Part shown: positions 50,768-60,492 of the stretch, piece by piece
How the letters are laid out: every line of letters begins with the position of its first letter
Numbering within the stretch: the first letter of the stretch is position 1
Assembly (NCBI GenBank): GCA_016932015.1
Contig: JAFGDQ010000070.1
Coordinates: 62,001-126,000 of the forward strand
Length of the DNA: 64,000 bases
Direction: 5' to 3'
Source of the DNA: Spirochaetota bacterium
Lineage (GTDB): Bacteria > Spirochaetota > UBA4802 > JAFGDQ01
Program-made: the position numbers and the translations under genes
Notes under the pieces: model-generated
The model's database searches: none
Seen by the model: the letters and a program-made list of their open reading frames with translations, nothing else
What the model was told of the DNA's origin: nothing

Positions 50768-53700
50768 ATGAATAGCTCTCAATTATTTAGCAGACGGATT
50801 AAAGTTACGGTTAATGGCCGCGAGATTGAGGTTTTCGATGGTCTCACAATACTGCAGGCTTTAATTCAGGAAGGTATACACATACCGCATTTATGCTACG
50901 ACATCCGCCTTGAACGCGCGAACGGCAACTGCGGTCTTTGTGAAGTGGAGCTCGAAGACGACGGAAGAAGCGTTAAAAGCTGCCAGACCCCCATAAAGGA
51001 GGGCATGAAAATTATCACTACAAGCCCGCGCCTTGAGGCATACCGCAAAATTCGTCTTGAGCAGTTACTTAGCGACCACAATGCGGACTGTACGGCTCCA
51101 TGCGTGATGACATGTCCGGCTCACATTGATGTTCAGTCATATGTTATGCAGGTTGAAGCGGGCGATTTTGGTGCGGCCCTTCGTATTATAAAAAATAAAA
51201 ATCCGTTTCCGATCGCCTGCGGCAGGGTCTGTCCTCATCCCTGTGAAGCTCAGTGCAGACGCAACCTTGTTGATGAACCGGTTGCAATTAACCATTTAAA
51301 ACGTTTTGTTGCCGACTGGGATATGAGCAGAGAAGCGGCCTTTCTTCCGTATAAAGAAGCACCTACAGGTAAAAAAATCGCAGTTATAGGCGCGGGCCCG
51401 TCAGGACTTTCCGCAGCATATTACAGCGCGATAAAAGGACATGACGTAACGGTTTTTGAAAGGCATTCAGATCCGGGCGGAATGATGCGCTACGGAATTC
51501 CGGAATACCGTCTTCCGAAAGCGGATCTGGACAGGGAAATCGGTGTCATTAAAAAATTAGGAGTAAAGATAATATGTGAAAAAGCTCTTGGAGTTAATAT
51601 CAGACTCGAAGATTTACATAATGATTTCGATGCAGTGTATCTTGCAATAGGTTCATGGCGCGCTACACCGCTTCAGATAGAAGGCGAACACCTTGAAGGC
51701 GTACAGCTTGGCATCAACTTCCTTGAAGATGTAGCCACAGGCAAAGAAATGCAGCTTGGTGAAAAAGTGATTGTTCTCGGCGGTGGAAATACAGCCATAG
51801 ACTGTGCACGTACCGCTATTCGCAAAGGCGCTAAAGACGTAAAAATCGTGTATCGCCGTACAGTTGATGAAATGCCTGCGGAGCCTTATGAAGTAGAAGA
51901 AGCCATTCACGAAGGAATTGAAATGGTCATTCTGACAGCACAGGTCAAGATTACTTCAGAAGACGGAAAGAAACAGCTGCACTGCATAAAAATGAAACTC
52001 GGCGAACTTGACCGTTCAGGCCGCCGCCGTCCTGAGCCGATCGAAGGCAGTGAATTTACAATGGAAGCTGACACAATTATCGGGGCGATAGGCCAGAGTA
52101 CAAATACCCAGTTCCTGTATAATGACCTCCCCGTCAAACTTAACAAATGGGGCGATATTGAAATCAAAGGCGAAACTATGCAGACTTCAATTGATAAAAT
52201 CTTCTCAGGAGGAGACTGCGTTACAGGACCTGCAACAGTTGTTCAGGCCGTAGGAGCCGGACGCCGAGCTGCTGAAGCTATTCACAGTTATCTTACTATG
52301 GGTTACGTAAAAGAAGAAAAAGCGGAATACAACTGCAGCAGAGGAACACTGGAAGACCTGCCGCGCTGGGAATTTGAAGAAATGCCCAAAATCCCCAGAG
52401 CCAAGATGCCTGCACTTTCCGCAGAAGAAAGAATTGCTGATTTCCGTGAAGTTGAAACAGGCCTTTCAGAGGAAGCAGCAAAAAAGGAAGCAAGCCGCTG
52501 CCTGCGCTGCGGATGCAGTGCAAGATATGACTGCGATTTGAAAAAAGAAGCTACTGCTCATAATATTGAATTTAAAGAGCCTGTACATATACGTCCTTTC
52601 TTCCCGCAGGCGGACGACCATCCTTTTATTGTACGTAATCATAATAAATGTATTTCATGCGGCAGATGCATAGCAGCCTGTGCTGAAATTACAGGTCCTG
52701 ACGTACTCTCCTATTATTTGAGGAACGGAAAAATGCTTGTAGGCACAAGAACAGGAAAACCGTTAAACGAAACAGATTGCGTGAGCTGCGGCCATTGCGT
52801 AAACGCCTGCCCGTGCGGAGCGCTTGATTACAGAAGAGAAAGATGGAAAGTATTCGGTGCAATCCGCGATCCGAAGAAAACCGTTGTCGGTTTTGTTGCT
52901 CCAGCTGTAAGAAGCGTTATCTCATCGCATTACGGCCTTCCGTTCAATGAAGCTTCGCCTTTCATTGCGGGTCTTTTAAAACATCTCGGATTTTCAAAAG
53001 TCTTCGACTTTACTTTCGCAGCAGACCTTACTATTGTTGAAGAAACATCAGAATTCCTGAAAAGAGTCGAAGAAAAGGGAGTCCTGCCACAGTTTACATC
53101 ATGCTGTCCGGGCTGGGTTAACTTTATTGAGCGCCGTTATCCGGAACTGATCCCTCATCTCTCTTCCTGTAAATCTCCGCAGCAGATGATGGGTGCTACT
53201 GTTAAAAATCACTTTGCAGAATGGTCCGGAATCCCCAAAGAAGATCTCGTGGTAGTTTCAATTGTTCCGTGCCTCGCGAAAAAATCCGAAGCAGCACGCG
53301 AAGAATTTGCTCCCGAAGGAATCAGGGATGTGGATTGCGTCCTTACTACAAGCGAACTTATTGAAATGGTTGATATTGCATATGTTAATATCAATGAAGT
53401 AAAACCATCGGAATTCGATGCCCCATACAAAAACGTTACAGGAGCCGGTATTCTTTTCGGCGCATCCGGAGGTGTTGCTGAAGCAGCTCTCCGTATGGCA
53501 GCAGAGAAACTGACCGGAGAAATAAGACCGGAACCTCTTGAATTTGAAGAAATCAGGGGATTCGACGGAATAAAGGAAGCCAAAGTTGATATAAACGGCC
53601 AGATCGTTCGCGTTGCAGTTATAAGCGGCCTTCATAACGCTGAAAAGGTAATAGACAGAATAAAGGAAGGAACAGACGTAGGATATGACCTGATTGAAGT

Positions 53701-54223
53701 CATGACATGCCCCGGCGGGTGCATCAGCGGTGCGGGCCATCCTGTTCCGGAAAAAATAGACAGCCTTGAAAAACGGCAGGAAGTACTTGTTAATATAGAT
53801 AAAACATCCGAATACAGAAAATCCCAGGAAAATCCGGACATAATCAAACTCTACAAAGATTACTATGGAGAAGCTAATTCTGAAAAAGCTCATAAGCTTC
53901 TTCATACACATTATACATCCAGAAAAACCAAGATTGTCGCAAGACGCAAGATGGTTGATTCTGTATTTAAAACCCAGAGTATTGAAGTCTGTACTTGCGA
54001 CAAATGCAAAGAGCTTGGTTCAAGAGATTTCTGCATTTCACTGTATCAAAAGCTTGAGGAGCTGAGACTGACCGACGGTATGATAATTAAACCGTTTCAT
54101 CAAAGCGAATCTCATCCGGGCGAAGGAATTTACATCAAAGTCAACGGAACACAGGTAAACGAATCGGAATTAAACAGCTTTCTCAAACTGTCTAAACCGG
54201 TAGAAATGGAGCCGTTTGCATAG
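50768..54223 (+). CDS. Multidomain [FeFe]-hydrogenase fused to NuoG-type [2Fe-2S] and GltD-type flavoprotein modules
   Basis: 1151 aa. [2Fe-2S] CYDIRLERANGNCGLCEVE; GltD-like CGRVCPHPCEAQCRR, GAGPSGLSAAYY, GGGNTAIDCART; 4Fe-4S CISCGRCIAAC and CVSCGHCVNACPCGAL; H-cluster FTSCCPGW, VPCLAKKSEA, EVMTCPGGCISGAG. Confidence 0.95.
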   Translation: MNSSQLFSRRIKVTVNGREIEVFDGLTILQALIQEGIHIPHLCYDIRLERANGNCGLCEVELEDDGRSVKSCQTPIKEGMKIITTSPRLEAYRKIRLEQLLSDHNADCTAPCVMTCPAHIDVQSYVMQVEAGDFGAALRIIKNKNPFPIACGRVCPHPCEAQCRRNLVDEPVAINHLKRFVADWDMSREAAFLPYKEAPTGKKIAVIGAGPSGLSAAYYSAIKGHDVTVFERHSDPGGMMRYGIPEYRLPKADLDREIGVIKKLGVKIICEKALGVNIRLEDLHNDFDAVYLAIGSWRATPLQIEGEHLEGVQLGINFLEDVATGKEMQLGEKVIVLGGGNTAIDCARTAIRKGAKDVKIVYRRTVDEMPAEPYEVEEAIHEGIEMVILTAQVKITSEDGKKQLHCIKMKLGELDRSGRRRPEPIEGSEFTMEADTIIGAIGQSTNTQFLYNDLPVKLNKWGDIEIKGETMQTSIDKIFSGGDCVTGPATVVQAVGAGRRAAEAIHSYLTMGYVKEEKAEYNCSRGTLEDLPRWEFEEMPKIPRAKMPALSAEERIADFREVETGLSEEAAKKEASRCLRCGCSARYDCDLKKEATAHNIEFKEPVHIRPFFPQADDHPFIVRNHNKCISCGRCIAACAEITGPDVLSYYLRNGKMLVGTRTGKPLNETDCVSCGHCVNACPCGALDYRRERWKVFGAIRDPKKTVVGFVAPAVRSVISSHYGLPFNEASPFIAGLLKHLGFSKVFDFTFAADLTIVEETSEFLKRVEEKGVLPQFTSCCPGWVNFIERRYPELIPHLSSCKSPQQMMGATVKNHFAEWSGIPKEDLVVVSIVPCLAKKSEAAREEFAPEGIRDVDCVLTTSELIEMVDIAYVNINEVKPSEFDAPYKNVTGAGILFGASGGVAEAALRMAAEKLTGEIRPEPLEFEEIRGFDGIKEAKVDINGQIVRVAVISGLHNAEKVIDRIKEGTDVGYDLIEVMTCPGGCISGAGHPVPEKIDSLEKRQEVLVNIDKTSEYRKSQENPDIIKLYKDYYGEANSEKAHKLLHTHYTSRKTKIVARRKMVDSVFKTQSIEVCTCDKCKELGSRDFCISLYQKLEELRLTDGMIIKPFHQSESHPGEGIYIKVNGTQVNESELNSFLKLSKPVEMEPFA

Positions 54224-54261
54224 ATTGAATAAAATGCTTTAAATATCTGATATTTACAGAT

Positions 54262-54305
54262 AAAAAGGCGAACTATCGGATAATTCGAAGTTCGCTTTTT
54301 TTTTC
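54262..54305 (+). terminator. Intrinsic terminator after the hydrogenase gene
   Basis: AAAAAGGCGAACT...AGTTCGCTTTTTTTTT. Confidence 0.8.
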
Positions 54306-54353
54306 TGTTTCAGAGATATATTATTTATCGTTCCAAACCTCTGAAACAGAAAA
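54301..54353. repeat. Perfect 15-bp inverted repeat between hydA-type gene and hydE
   Basis: TTTTCTGTTTCAGAG (54301-54315) / CTCTGAAACAGAAAA (54339-54353), 23-nt loop. Confidence 0.85.
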
Positions 54354-54464
54354 TAAAATTGCTATCGGAATCTTTTTTAAATAACTCAAATTGACTGACT
54401 TTTTACTTTATTTTTCACAAATGAGCTGTTAAATAGGTAGGATAATTATTATTGGAAGGTTTAA

Positions 54465-55508
54465 ATGTCATCTTTTTCCAGAACAGACATTATTAAGATG
54501 CTTTCACTTGAGGGCAGGGATAAAGAAAAACTATTCAGAAAAGCGGTAAAGCTGCGGAATAAAGCGGTATCCGATTGCGTCTATCTCCGCGGACTTATTG
54601 AATTTTCCAACATTTGCAGAAATGACTGTCTCTACTGCGGAATACGCAAATCAAACAGAAGCATAAACCGCTACGAATACCTTTCAGACGATATCATAAC
54701 ATGTGTGGATGAAATTGTCGCTAACGGCATAAATTCCATTGTGCTTCAGTCAGGAGAAAGATCGGATGCGTCATTTATCAGAAATCTTGCGGAAATACTT
54801 GAAACGATCAAAACAAAATATCCTGCCATGGTAATCACTCTCTCAGTCGGAGAACAGACCCGGGAAACATACAGAATTTTCCGTAAAGCAGGCGCGGAAC
54901 GCTATCTTCTGCGCATTGAGACATCCAGCAGGGAGCATTACGGGAAACTCCATCCGGGAGAAATGAGTTTCGACAACCGCGTCAGATGCCTGCATGACCT
55001 GCAAGATCTCCAGTATCAGGTGGGAACAGGAGTAATGATAGGTTCTCCTTATCAGACAATGGAAAATCTCGCTGAAGATATACTCTTTTTCAAAAGGATT
55101 GATATTGATATGTGCGGAATGGGCCCGTATATTCCATCTTCCGGTTCACCGCTTGCAGGATTGCCCTATGATAAGGAAAAATCTATTGATCTCGGTCTGA
55201 AAATGATAACCGTATTAAGGCATGTCATGCCGGATATAAATATAGCAGTAACAACAGCCCTGGAAACACTTACACAGGAAGGATGGGAGCTGGGGCTGTT
55301 AGCCGGCGGAAACGTTATAATGCCTCAGTTCTCTCCCCCTCTGACAAGAAAAGAATATATGCTGTATGACAATAAACCGCTTTTCCGGGATGAAAATATT
55401 TCATTGACAGACAGCATAAAAAAAATCGCAATAAAATGCGGCATGAGACTCGCGGCCGGAGACCCGGGCAATTCTGTTCATTTCAAAAAGAAACACGGAG
55501 TTCATTGA
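54465..55508 (+). CDS. hydE: [FeFe]-hydrogenase maturase HydE (radical SAM)
   Basis: CRNDCLYCGIRKSN (Cx3Cx2C), PYQTMENLAEDILFF, TTALETLTQEGWELGLLAGGNVIMPQFSP. Confidence 0.93.
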   Translation: MSSFSRTDIIKMLSLEGRDKEKLFRKAVKLRNKAVSDCVYLRGLIEFSNICRNDCLYCGIRKSNRSINRYEYLSDDIITCVDEIVANGINSIVLQSGERSDASFIRNLAEILETIKTKYPAMVITLSVGEQTRETYRIFRKAGAERYLLRIETSSREHYGKLHPGEMSFDNRVRCLHDLQDLQYQVGTGVMIGSPYQTMENLAEDILFFKRIDIDMCGMGPYIPSSGSPLAGLPYDKEKSIDLGLKMITVLRHVMPDINIAVTTALETLTQEGWELGLLAGGNVIMPQFSPPLTRKEYMLYDNKPLFRDENISLTDSIKKIAIKCGMRLAAGDPGNSVHFKKKHGVH

Positions 55509-56917
55509 TGAGTACCGGAACCAGGAAGGAAACGGATTTAATCGGAACTGTTGATCTTGAAGCTGATTTTCCCTTTGGGATACATACCTACAGGGCAATG
55601 AATAATTTTAATTTTTCAGCTGAACATATAAGACCGGAATTGTTTGAAAATGTTATTATAATTAAAAAGTGCGCGGCTGAAGCCAACTGCAGAGCCGGAC
55701 TGATCTCTGACGAAATCAGGAACCTGATTGTAGCAGCCTGCGAAGAAATACTGGAAGATATTGAAAAACATATTCCCCCTATTCACCCTTATCAGGGAGG
55801 AGCAGGAACTTCCACAAATATGGCTGCCAACGAACTAATTGCAAACATTTCATTAAAAAATGCCGGGAAAAATTTCGGAGACTATGATTTCATCAACCCG
55901 CTGAACCATGTAAACCTGAGCCAGTCTACAAATGATGTGTATGCCACTGCAGTGAGAATATCCATACTCAAAGCACTTAAAAGATTCCATGAATCCGTGA
56001 GAGAGCTACTTTCCGCCTTTTTAAAAAAAGAGGAGGAATTCAAAGGAATGCTGAAAACAGGAAGAACAGAACTTCAGGACGCTATGCCTATCTCCCTCGG
56101 GCAGGAATTCGGAGCATATGCCGATTCCCTAGCAAGATTCAGATGGAGAGTCAACAAGGCAATAGACTGGATAAGAGACGTCAATCTTGGCGGTACGGCA
56201 ATAGGCACGGGAATAAATGCGGACAGGACCTATGCTTCAGGCATTATTGAAATACTGAGGCAGGAAATAAAAGAACCTGTTTCCATTGCAAGAAATCTTA
56301 TAGACGCCACGCAGAATGCCGACCAGATTGTGGAAATAATGGGCATACTCAAAACCGGCGCAGTGCAGATTAAAAAAATATGTTTTGATTTAAGGCTTCT
56401 CTCAAGCGGGCCTTCAGCAGGATTTAATGAAATTGAGCTGCCCGCATTACAGGCCGGAAGTTCAATAATGCCCGGGAAAGTAAATCCCGTTATGCTTGAA
56501 GCTGCAGAGCAGATAGCAATTCATATAATATCCGCGGACAATGCGGTAGCGATTGCCGTATCTGAAAGCAATCTTGAACTTGTACAGTTCATGCCTTTCA
56601 TTGTTCACAATGTCCTGACAAGCATTGAACTGTTTACCGGTTTATGCGGCAAATTACCGAATGTAGTATTAAATATTAAGGCAAATAAAAATGTTCTTAT
56701 AAAAAACATTGAAAATTCCTATGCAGTAGCAACGCTTCTTGCACCCAGCATTGGACATGAAAAAATCGCTGAAATCATAAAACAATCAAAAATAAAAGGT
56801 ACCACATTCATTGATGAATTGAGAAGTCTTAACCTGGTCAGCGAAGAAAAGCTGAACAAGCTTCTTTCTCCGGAAATTATGGCGTCTCCGGGCTTACCGG
56901 TACTTGACGAAAACTGA
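55508..56917 (+). CDS. aspA: Aspartate ammonia-lyase family protein in hydrogenase maturation locus
   Basis: Fumarase/aspartase signature GSSIMPGKVNP, LSQSTNDVYATA; start reset to ATG 55508 (TGATG overlap with hydE). Confidence 0.9.
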   Translation: MSTGTRKETDLIGTVDLEADFPFGIHTYRAMNNFNFSAEHIRPELFENVIIIKKCAAEANCRAGLISDEIRNLIVAACEEILEDIEKHIPPIHPYQGGAGTSTNMAANELIANISLKNAGKNFGDYDFINPLNHVNLSQSTNDVYATAVRISILKALKRFHESVRELLSAFLKKEEEFKGMLKTGRTELQDAMPISLGQEFGAYADSLARFRWRVNKAIDWIRDVNLGGTAIGTGINADRTYASGIIEILRQEIKEPVSIARNLIDATQNADQIVEIMGILKTGAVQIKKICFDLRLLSSGPSAGFNEIELPALQAGSSIMPGKVNPVMLEAAEQIAIHIISADNAVAIAVSESNLELVQFMPFIVHNVLTSIELFTGLCGKLPNVVLNIKANKNVLIKNIENSYAVATLLAPSIGHEKIAEIIKQSKIKGTTFIDELRSLNLVSEEKLNKLLSPEIMASPGLPVLDEN

Positions 56918-56931
56918 AGAGGAAGAATAAT

Positions 56932-58203
56932 ATGCAGGATAAAACAATAAGAGGAGACAGGCTGCACATAGCTTTTTTCGGCAGACGAAACGCGGGGAAA
57001 TCCTCTCTCATTAACGCTCTGACAGGACAGACAGTTTCAATTGTATCAAAAACTCCGGGAACAACTACCGACCCTGTATTCAAGGCAATGGAGCTCTCCA
57101 GTATCGGGCCTGTTGTCATGATTGATACGGCAGGAATTGACGATACAAAAGATGAGCTTGGAAGCGAACGTATAAAAGCTTCGGAAAAAATTCTTGGAAG
57201 AACTGATTTTGCCATTCTTGTCGCGGATTTAACCTCGCAAGACTTCAGCTATGAAAACGACCTGCTGGCTCTTTTTGATAAACGCAATATTCCCTATATT
57301 ATCACCCTTAACAAAACTGATCTGGAAATGTCAGAGGAGGCGGAAGAATGGATAAAGGAAAAAGCCTTTGTACGCGTATCTGCCAGGCTTGAAAAAGGTA
57401 TTGCGGAGCTGAAAAAAAGAATACTGGAAAAAGCTCCTTCCGACTGGGAACCCCCGTTTCTGAGCGATCTTATAAAACCTATGGATATTGTACTGCTTGT
57501 AACTCCTGTTGACCTTGGAGCTCCGAAAGGAAGATTGATAATGCCGCAGATCAAAGCATTAAGAGACATACTTGATGCCGACGCCATACCCATGATGTGC
57601 AAGGAGAGGGAACTCCTGACAGCTCTTTCTTCGTTAAAAGAAAAGCCCGCGCTTGCAGTAACAGATTCACAGGTCTTTCCGCAGGTAAATGCCGATCTGC
57701 CCGGAGATATTCCTCTTACAAGTTTTTCAATTCTCTCTATCAGGCAGAAAGGAAATCTGAAACAAATGATTGAAGGGCTCTCGGTCATAAAGGCTCTTAA
57801 ACCCGGAGATAAAATTCTCATCGCTGAAAGCTGTACTCATCACCCGCTTGAAGACGATATAGGCAGAATTAAAATCCCCAGATGGCTTAACAATTTCGTG
57901 GGCGGAGGACTTGATATAAAATCCGTTCCCGGTTATGAATATCCGGATAACTTAAACGATTATAAGCTTGTAGTTCATTGCGGCGCATGCACTCTTAACA
58001 GAATAGAAATGTTAAGAAGGCAGGAAATTCCCGAAAAGGAAGGAGTGGCAATGACAAATTACGGTGTGCTGATATCATTTCTTAAAGGAATTTTCCCCAA
58101 GGCTATTGAGCCGTTCCCGGAAATGGCTGATTTTATTCACAAGAAAAAAAGCAGTAAAGACATCAGTATAATCAAAAGAATGGCCTCCCTGGCTGAAATT
58201 TAA
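56932..58203 (+). CDS. hydF: [FeFe]-hydrogenase maturation GTPase HydF
   Basis: GRRNAGKSSLINALTG, DTAGIDD, cluster ligands ESCTHHP...VHCGACTLN. Confidence 0.96.
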   Translation: MQDKTIRGDRLHIAFFGRRNAGKSSLINALTGQTVSIVSKTPGTTTDPVFKAMELSSIGPVVMIDTAGIDDTKDELGSERIKASEKILGRTDFAILVADLTSQDFSYENDLLALFDKRNIPYIITLNKTDLEMSEEAEEWIKEKAFVRVSARLEKGIAELKKRILEKAPSDWEPPFLSDLIKPMDIVLLVTPVDLGAPKGRLIMPQIKALRDILDADAIPMMCKERELLTALSSLKEKPALAVTDSQVFPQVNADLPGDIPLTSFSILSIRQKGNLKQMIEGLSVIKALKPGDKILIAESCTHHPLEDDIGRIKIPRWLNNFVGGGLDIKSVPGYEYPDNLNDYKLVVHCGACTLNRIEMLRRQEIPEKEGVAMTNYGVLISFLKGIFPKAIEPFPEMADFIHKKKSSKDISIIKRMASLAEI

Positions 58204-58381
58204 CAGCAGAAGACTTGTTAAACGTTATCTTTAGTCCGCATCACAATACTGTTTGAATTACTTTTTATAAAAGACAGCTTAAGAAAAATAATATAATGTA
58301 AAGCACTCCTGAAAGACAGCCGAAAATATATCTAAAGTATAAATTATAATATTTAAGATTATTTTTGTCAGGAAAGGTGCT

Positions 58382-58636
58382 ATGAAATTATCCGCGGAGC
58401 TTATAAAATCAGAAAAAGAATTTGTTGCCAGATGCCCGGAACTGGATATAAACTGTTACGGATCAGATAAAAACGAAGCAATCAGAAGATTAAAAAGTGT
58501 GATACAATTTTATATAGACTCCGCGAAAGAACTTGGACTGGAAATTGACGCCATGATCGCACTTTCAATTGACGGCGAGATTACCGGACAAAAATCAAAT
58601 GACAACCCGGCACAATACTCAAATCTGGTAAATTAA
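58382..58636 (+). CDS. HicB-like small protein
   Basis: EFVARCPELDINCYGSDKNEAIRRLKSVIQFYIDSAKELG pattern; GGAAAGG RBS. Confidence 0.55.
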   Translation: MKLSAELIKSEKEFVARCPELDINCYGSDKNEAIRRLKSVIQFYIDSAKELGLEIDAMIALSIDGEITGQKSNDNPAQYSNLVN

Positions 58637-58765
58637 AACCTCCTTAAAAAAGAATCACCGGCAAACAATGAGAATCTTCATAACAGGAATAAAAATAAAA
58701 ACATAAAAAACTCCCCGATACAACCCTCAGAGAGTTTCAATGCTATATAATACGGGAAGGCTATT

Positions 58766-60169
58766 TTACTTTTTTTCTCCTTCCAGCTCCGATTCATTTA
58801 TTTTGAACTCATATTGAGCTAAAATTCTGCTTTCCCAGTTTTTCTTCATTTCAGATTTCTTCCTGTTAACTATACTCCGCTCAATTCCTTCTTTAACTTC
58901 TTTAAAAGGCTTTATTTTCTTAACTCTTTCTTTGCCTTTTTTTATCATTTGAAAATATCTTTTGTCTTTATTCTTGCTGTATTCATCCAGCATTTCTCTG
59001 TCTGAAACAGTAATATCCTTTTCAAGAACACTTTTTGCATATTCACTTGCAAGCATTGGGTCAATTCTGGACTGAACTTCCTCAATATATTCAGGATCCT
59101 TGTCAATTCCCTTATTTAAAGCCTCACGTTTAAGCACTTCAAGCTGATAAAAACTTTTTGCCATTCTTAATTTATCTGTATCTTTAATTTTTCTGTTTGT
59201 TTTCCCGTTTTTTGAACGCGGCGTCCCAGATTCCAGTTTTTTATTCAGATCAGCAACAGTATAATTATTATTGCCTATAGTGAAAATAATATCCTTTTCA
59301 TTTTTACTGAGCACTTTTTCTTCATAAAGTTTTACATCATCCGCTTTCATAAGATTGTCCACAAATTCCCTGGCAACACTCCTCATCATGCCGTTCTTTA
59401 CTCTCGATGCCTGACTTTTATTTTCAATTATATCGTCAATATTTTTCTCAGTCACTTCATCTGTTTCCTCAACCTTGACAATATAAACACCTCCTGGAAT
59501 TTTAACAGGCTCTCTGGTATATTCGCCTTCTTTTAATGTAAAAACAACATCCGACAGATCCTGAGGAAGCATATTCGGGACAACAAATCCTATATCCCCG
59601 CCCTTCTTTTTGGATGAGTCTTCAGAATATTGTTTTGCAAGCTCCTCAAAACTCTCGCCTTTATCGAGTTTTTGAATTATATCTTTTGCTCTGGCTATTG
59701 TCTCATTATATCTCTGAGCAAGCTGCTCCTCACTTAGTTTGATTCTCTTATTCTTCTGCTGCGGATCAGCATCAAAATTTTTAACTCTTAGCAGGATCTG
59801 TCTCACTTTAGCGGCAGGTTCCTTAAAGGCAGCCTTATCTCTTATCTCTCTGTTGTATAGAGTCTTCATAAGAATGCCTTCGGAGATCCGGTTTTTTGCA
59901 GGCTGAAAATCCGGTTTTTTATCAAACCCTTCCTCTTTCGCTTTCTGAACAGTAATCAGCTCAAGGGCCATTTTCTCCAGTCTGTCCTTCTGCCTGGTCT
60001 TACTATTAATAATTGATTCCTTTTTAATCTTTCTGGACTCAAGCCATGTATAGAAATCCCCTCTTGTTATTTTTTCATTCTTATAGGTTGCCAGAATATC
60101 TCCATCACCCTTACATCCGTAAATTCCGGTAATTGAAAATACAATCAGCAACATCATTGTTTTTTTCAT
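58766..60169 (-). CDS. PpiC-type peptidyl-prolyl isomerase, predicted lipoprotein
   Basis: Signal GIYGC; parvulin domain KLDKGESFEELAKQYSEDSSKKKGGDIGFV. Confidence 0.9.
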   Translation of the reverse strand: MKKTMMLLIVFSITGIYGCKGDGDILATYKNEKITRGDFYTWLESRKIKKESIINSKTRQKDRLEKMALELITVQKAKEEGFDKKPDFQPAKNRISEGILMKTLYNREIRDKAAFKEPAAKVRQILLRVKNFDADPQQKNKRIKLSEEQLAQRYNETIARAKDIIQKLDKGESFEELAKQYSEDSSKKKGGDIGFVVPNMLPQDLSDVVFTLKEGEYTREPVKIPGGVYIVKVEETDEVTEKNIDDIIENKSQASRVKNGMMRSVAREFVDNLMKADDVKLYEEKVLSKNEKDIIFTIGNNNYTVADLNKKLESGTPRSKNGKTNRKIKDTDKLRMAKSFYQLEVLKREALNKGIDKDPEYIEEVQSRIDPMLASEYAKSVLEKDITVSDREMLDEYSKNKDKRYFQMIKKGKERVKKIKPFKEVKEGIERSIVNRKKSEMKKNWESRILAQYEFKINESELEGEKK

Positions 60170-60307
60170 TTTATGTCTCCTGAATACTCTTGATATAGAA
60201 TATTGGTGTATTTATAAATTTATTCATTTTCAATACTGTTTATTATTGACCTGCTTTTAATCTGGCAGATGAACTATTTCAGCATCCTAATTTTTTATTA
60301 TAAATTA

Positions 60308-60335
60308 TTGACAAATTTTATAATTAACATACTAT
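60308..60335 (+). promoter_or_regulatory. Candidate sigma-70-like promoter upstream of the TPR gene
   Basis: TTGACA (60308-60313) - 16 nt - TACTAT (60330-60335). Confidence 0.4.
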
Positions 60336-60492
60336 TTAATCGTATACTGAAGTAATTGAATTATGAATAATTCTGTTTGGCGCACATATATATTGACTGA
60401 AAAACTGCATGTCAATAATAAATTTGTATAATGAAATTCTGTATAGCATCTAAAATAACAGGATTTTTCAGGAAAGATGGATTGCCCTTATA

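Noticed and set aside
53258-53911. 217-aa minus-strand ORF inside the hydrogenase gene
   Set aside because: Fully antisense to a well-supported coding region; Phe/Cys-rich composition typical of a shadow frame.
55436-55507. N-terminal extension of the aspA ORF
   Set aside because: Overlaps the hydE coding end; ATG 55508 in a TGATG junction is the natural start.
57294-57821. 175-aa minus-strand ORF in hydF
   Set aside because: Antisense to clear HydF coding sequence, no RBS or domain.
58382-58636. HicAB toxin-antitoxin system
   Set aside because: Only a HicB-like protein is visible; no HicA partner in the adjacent sequence.
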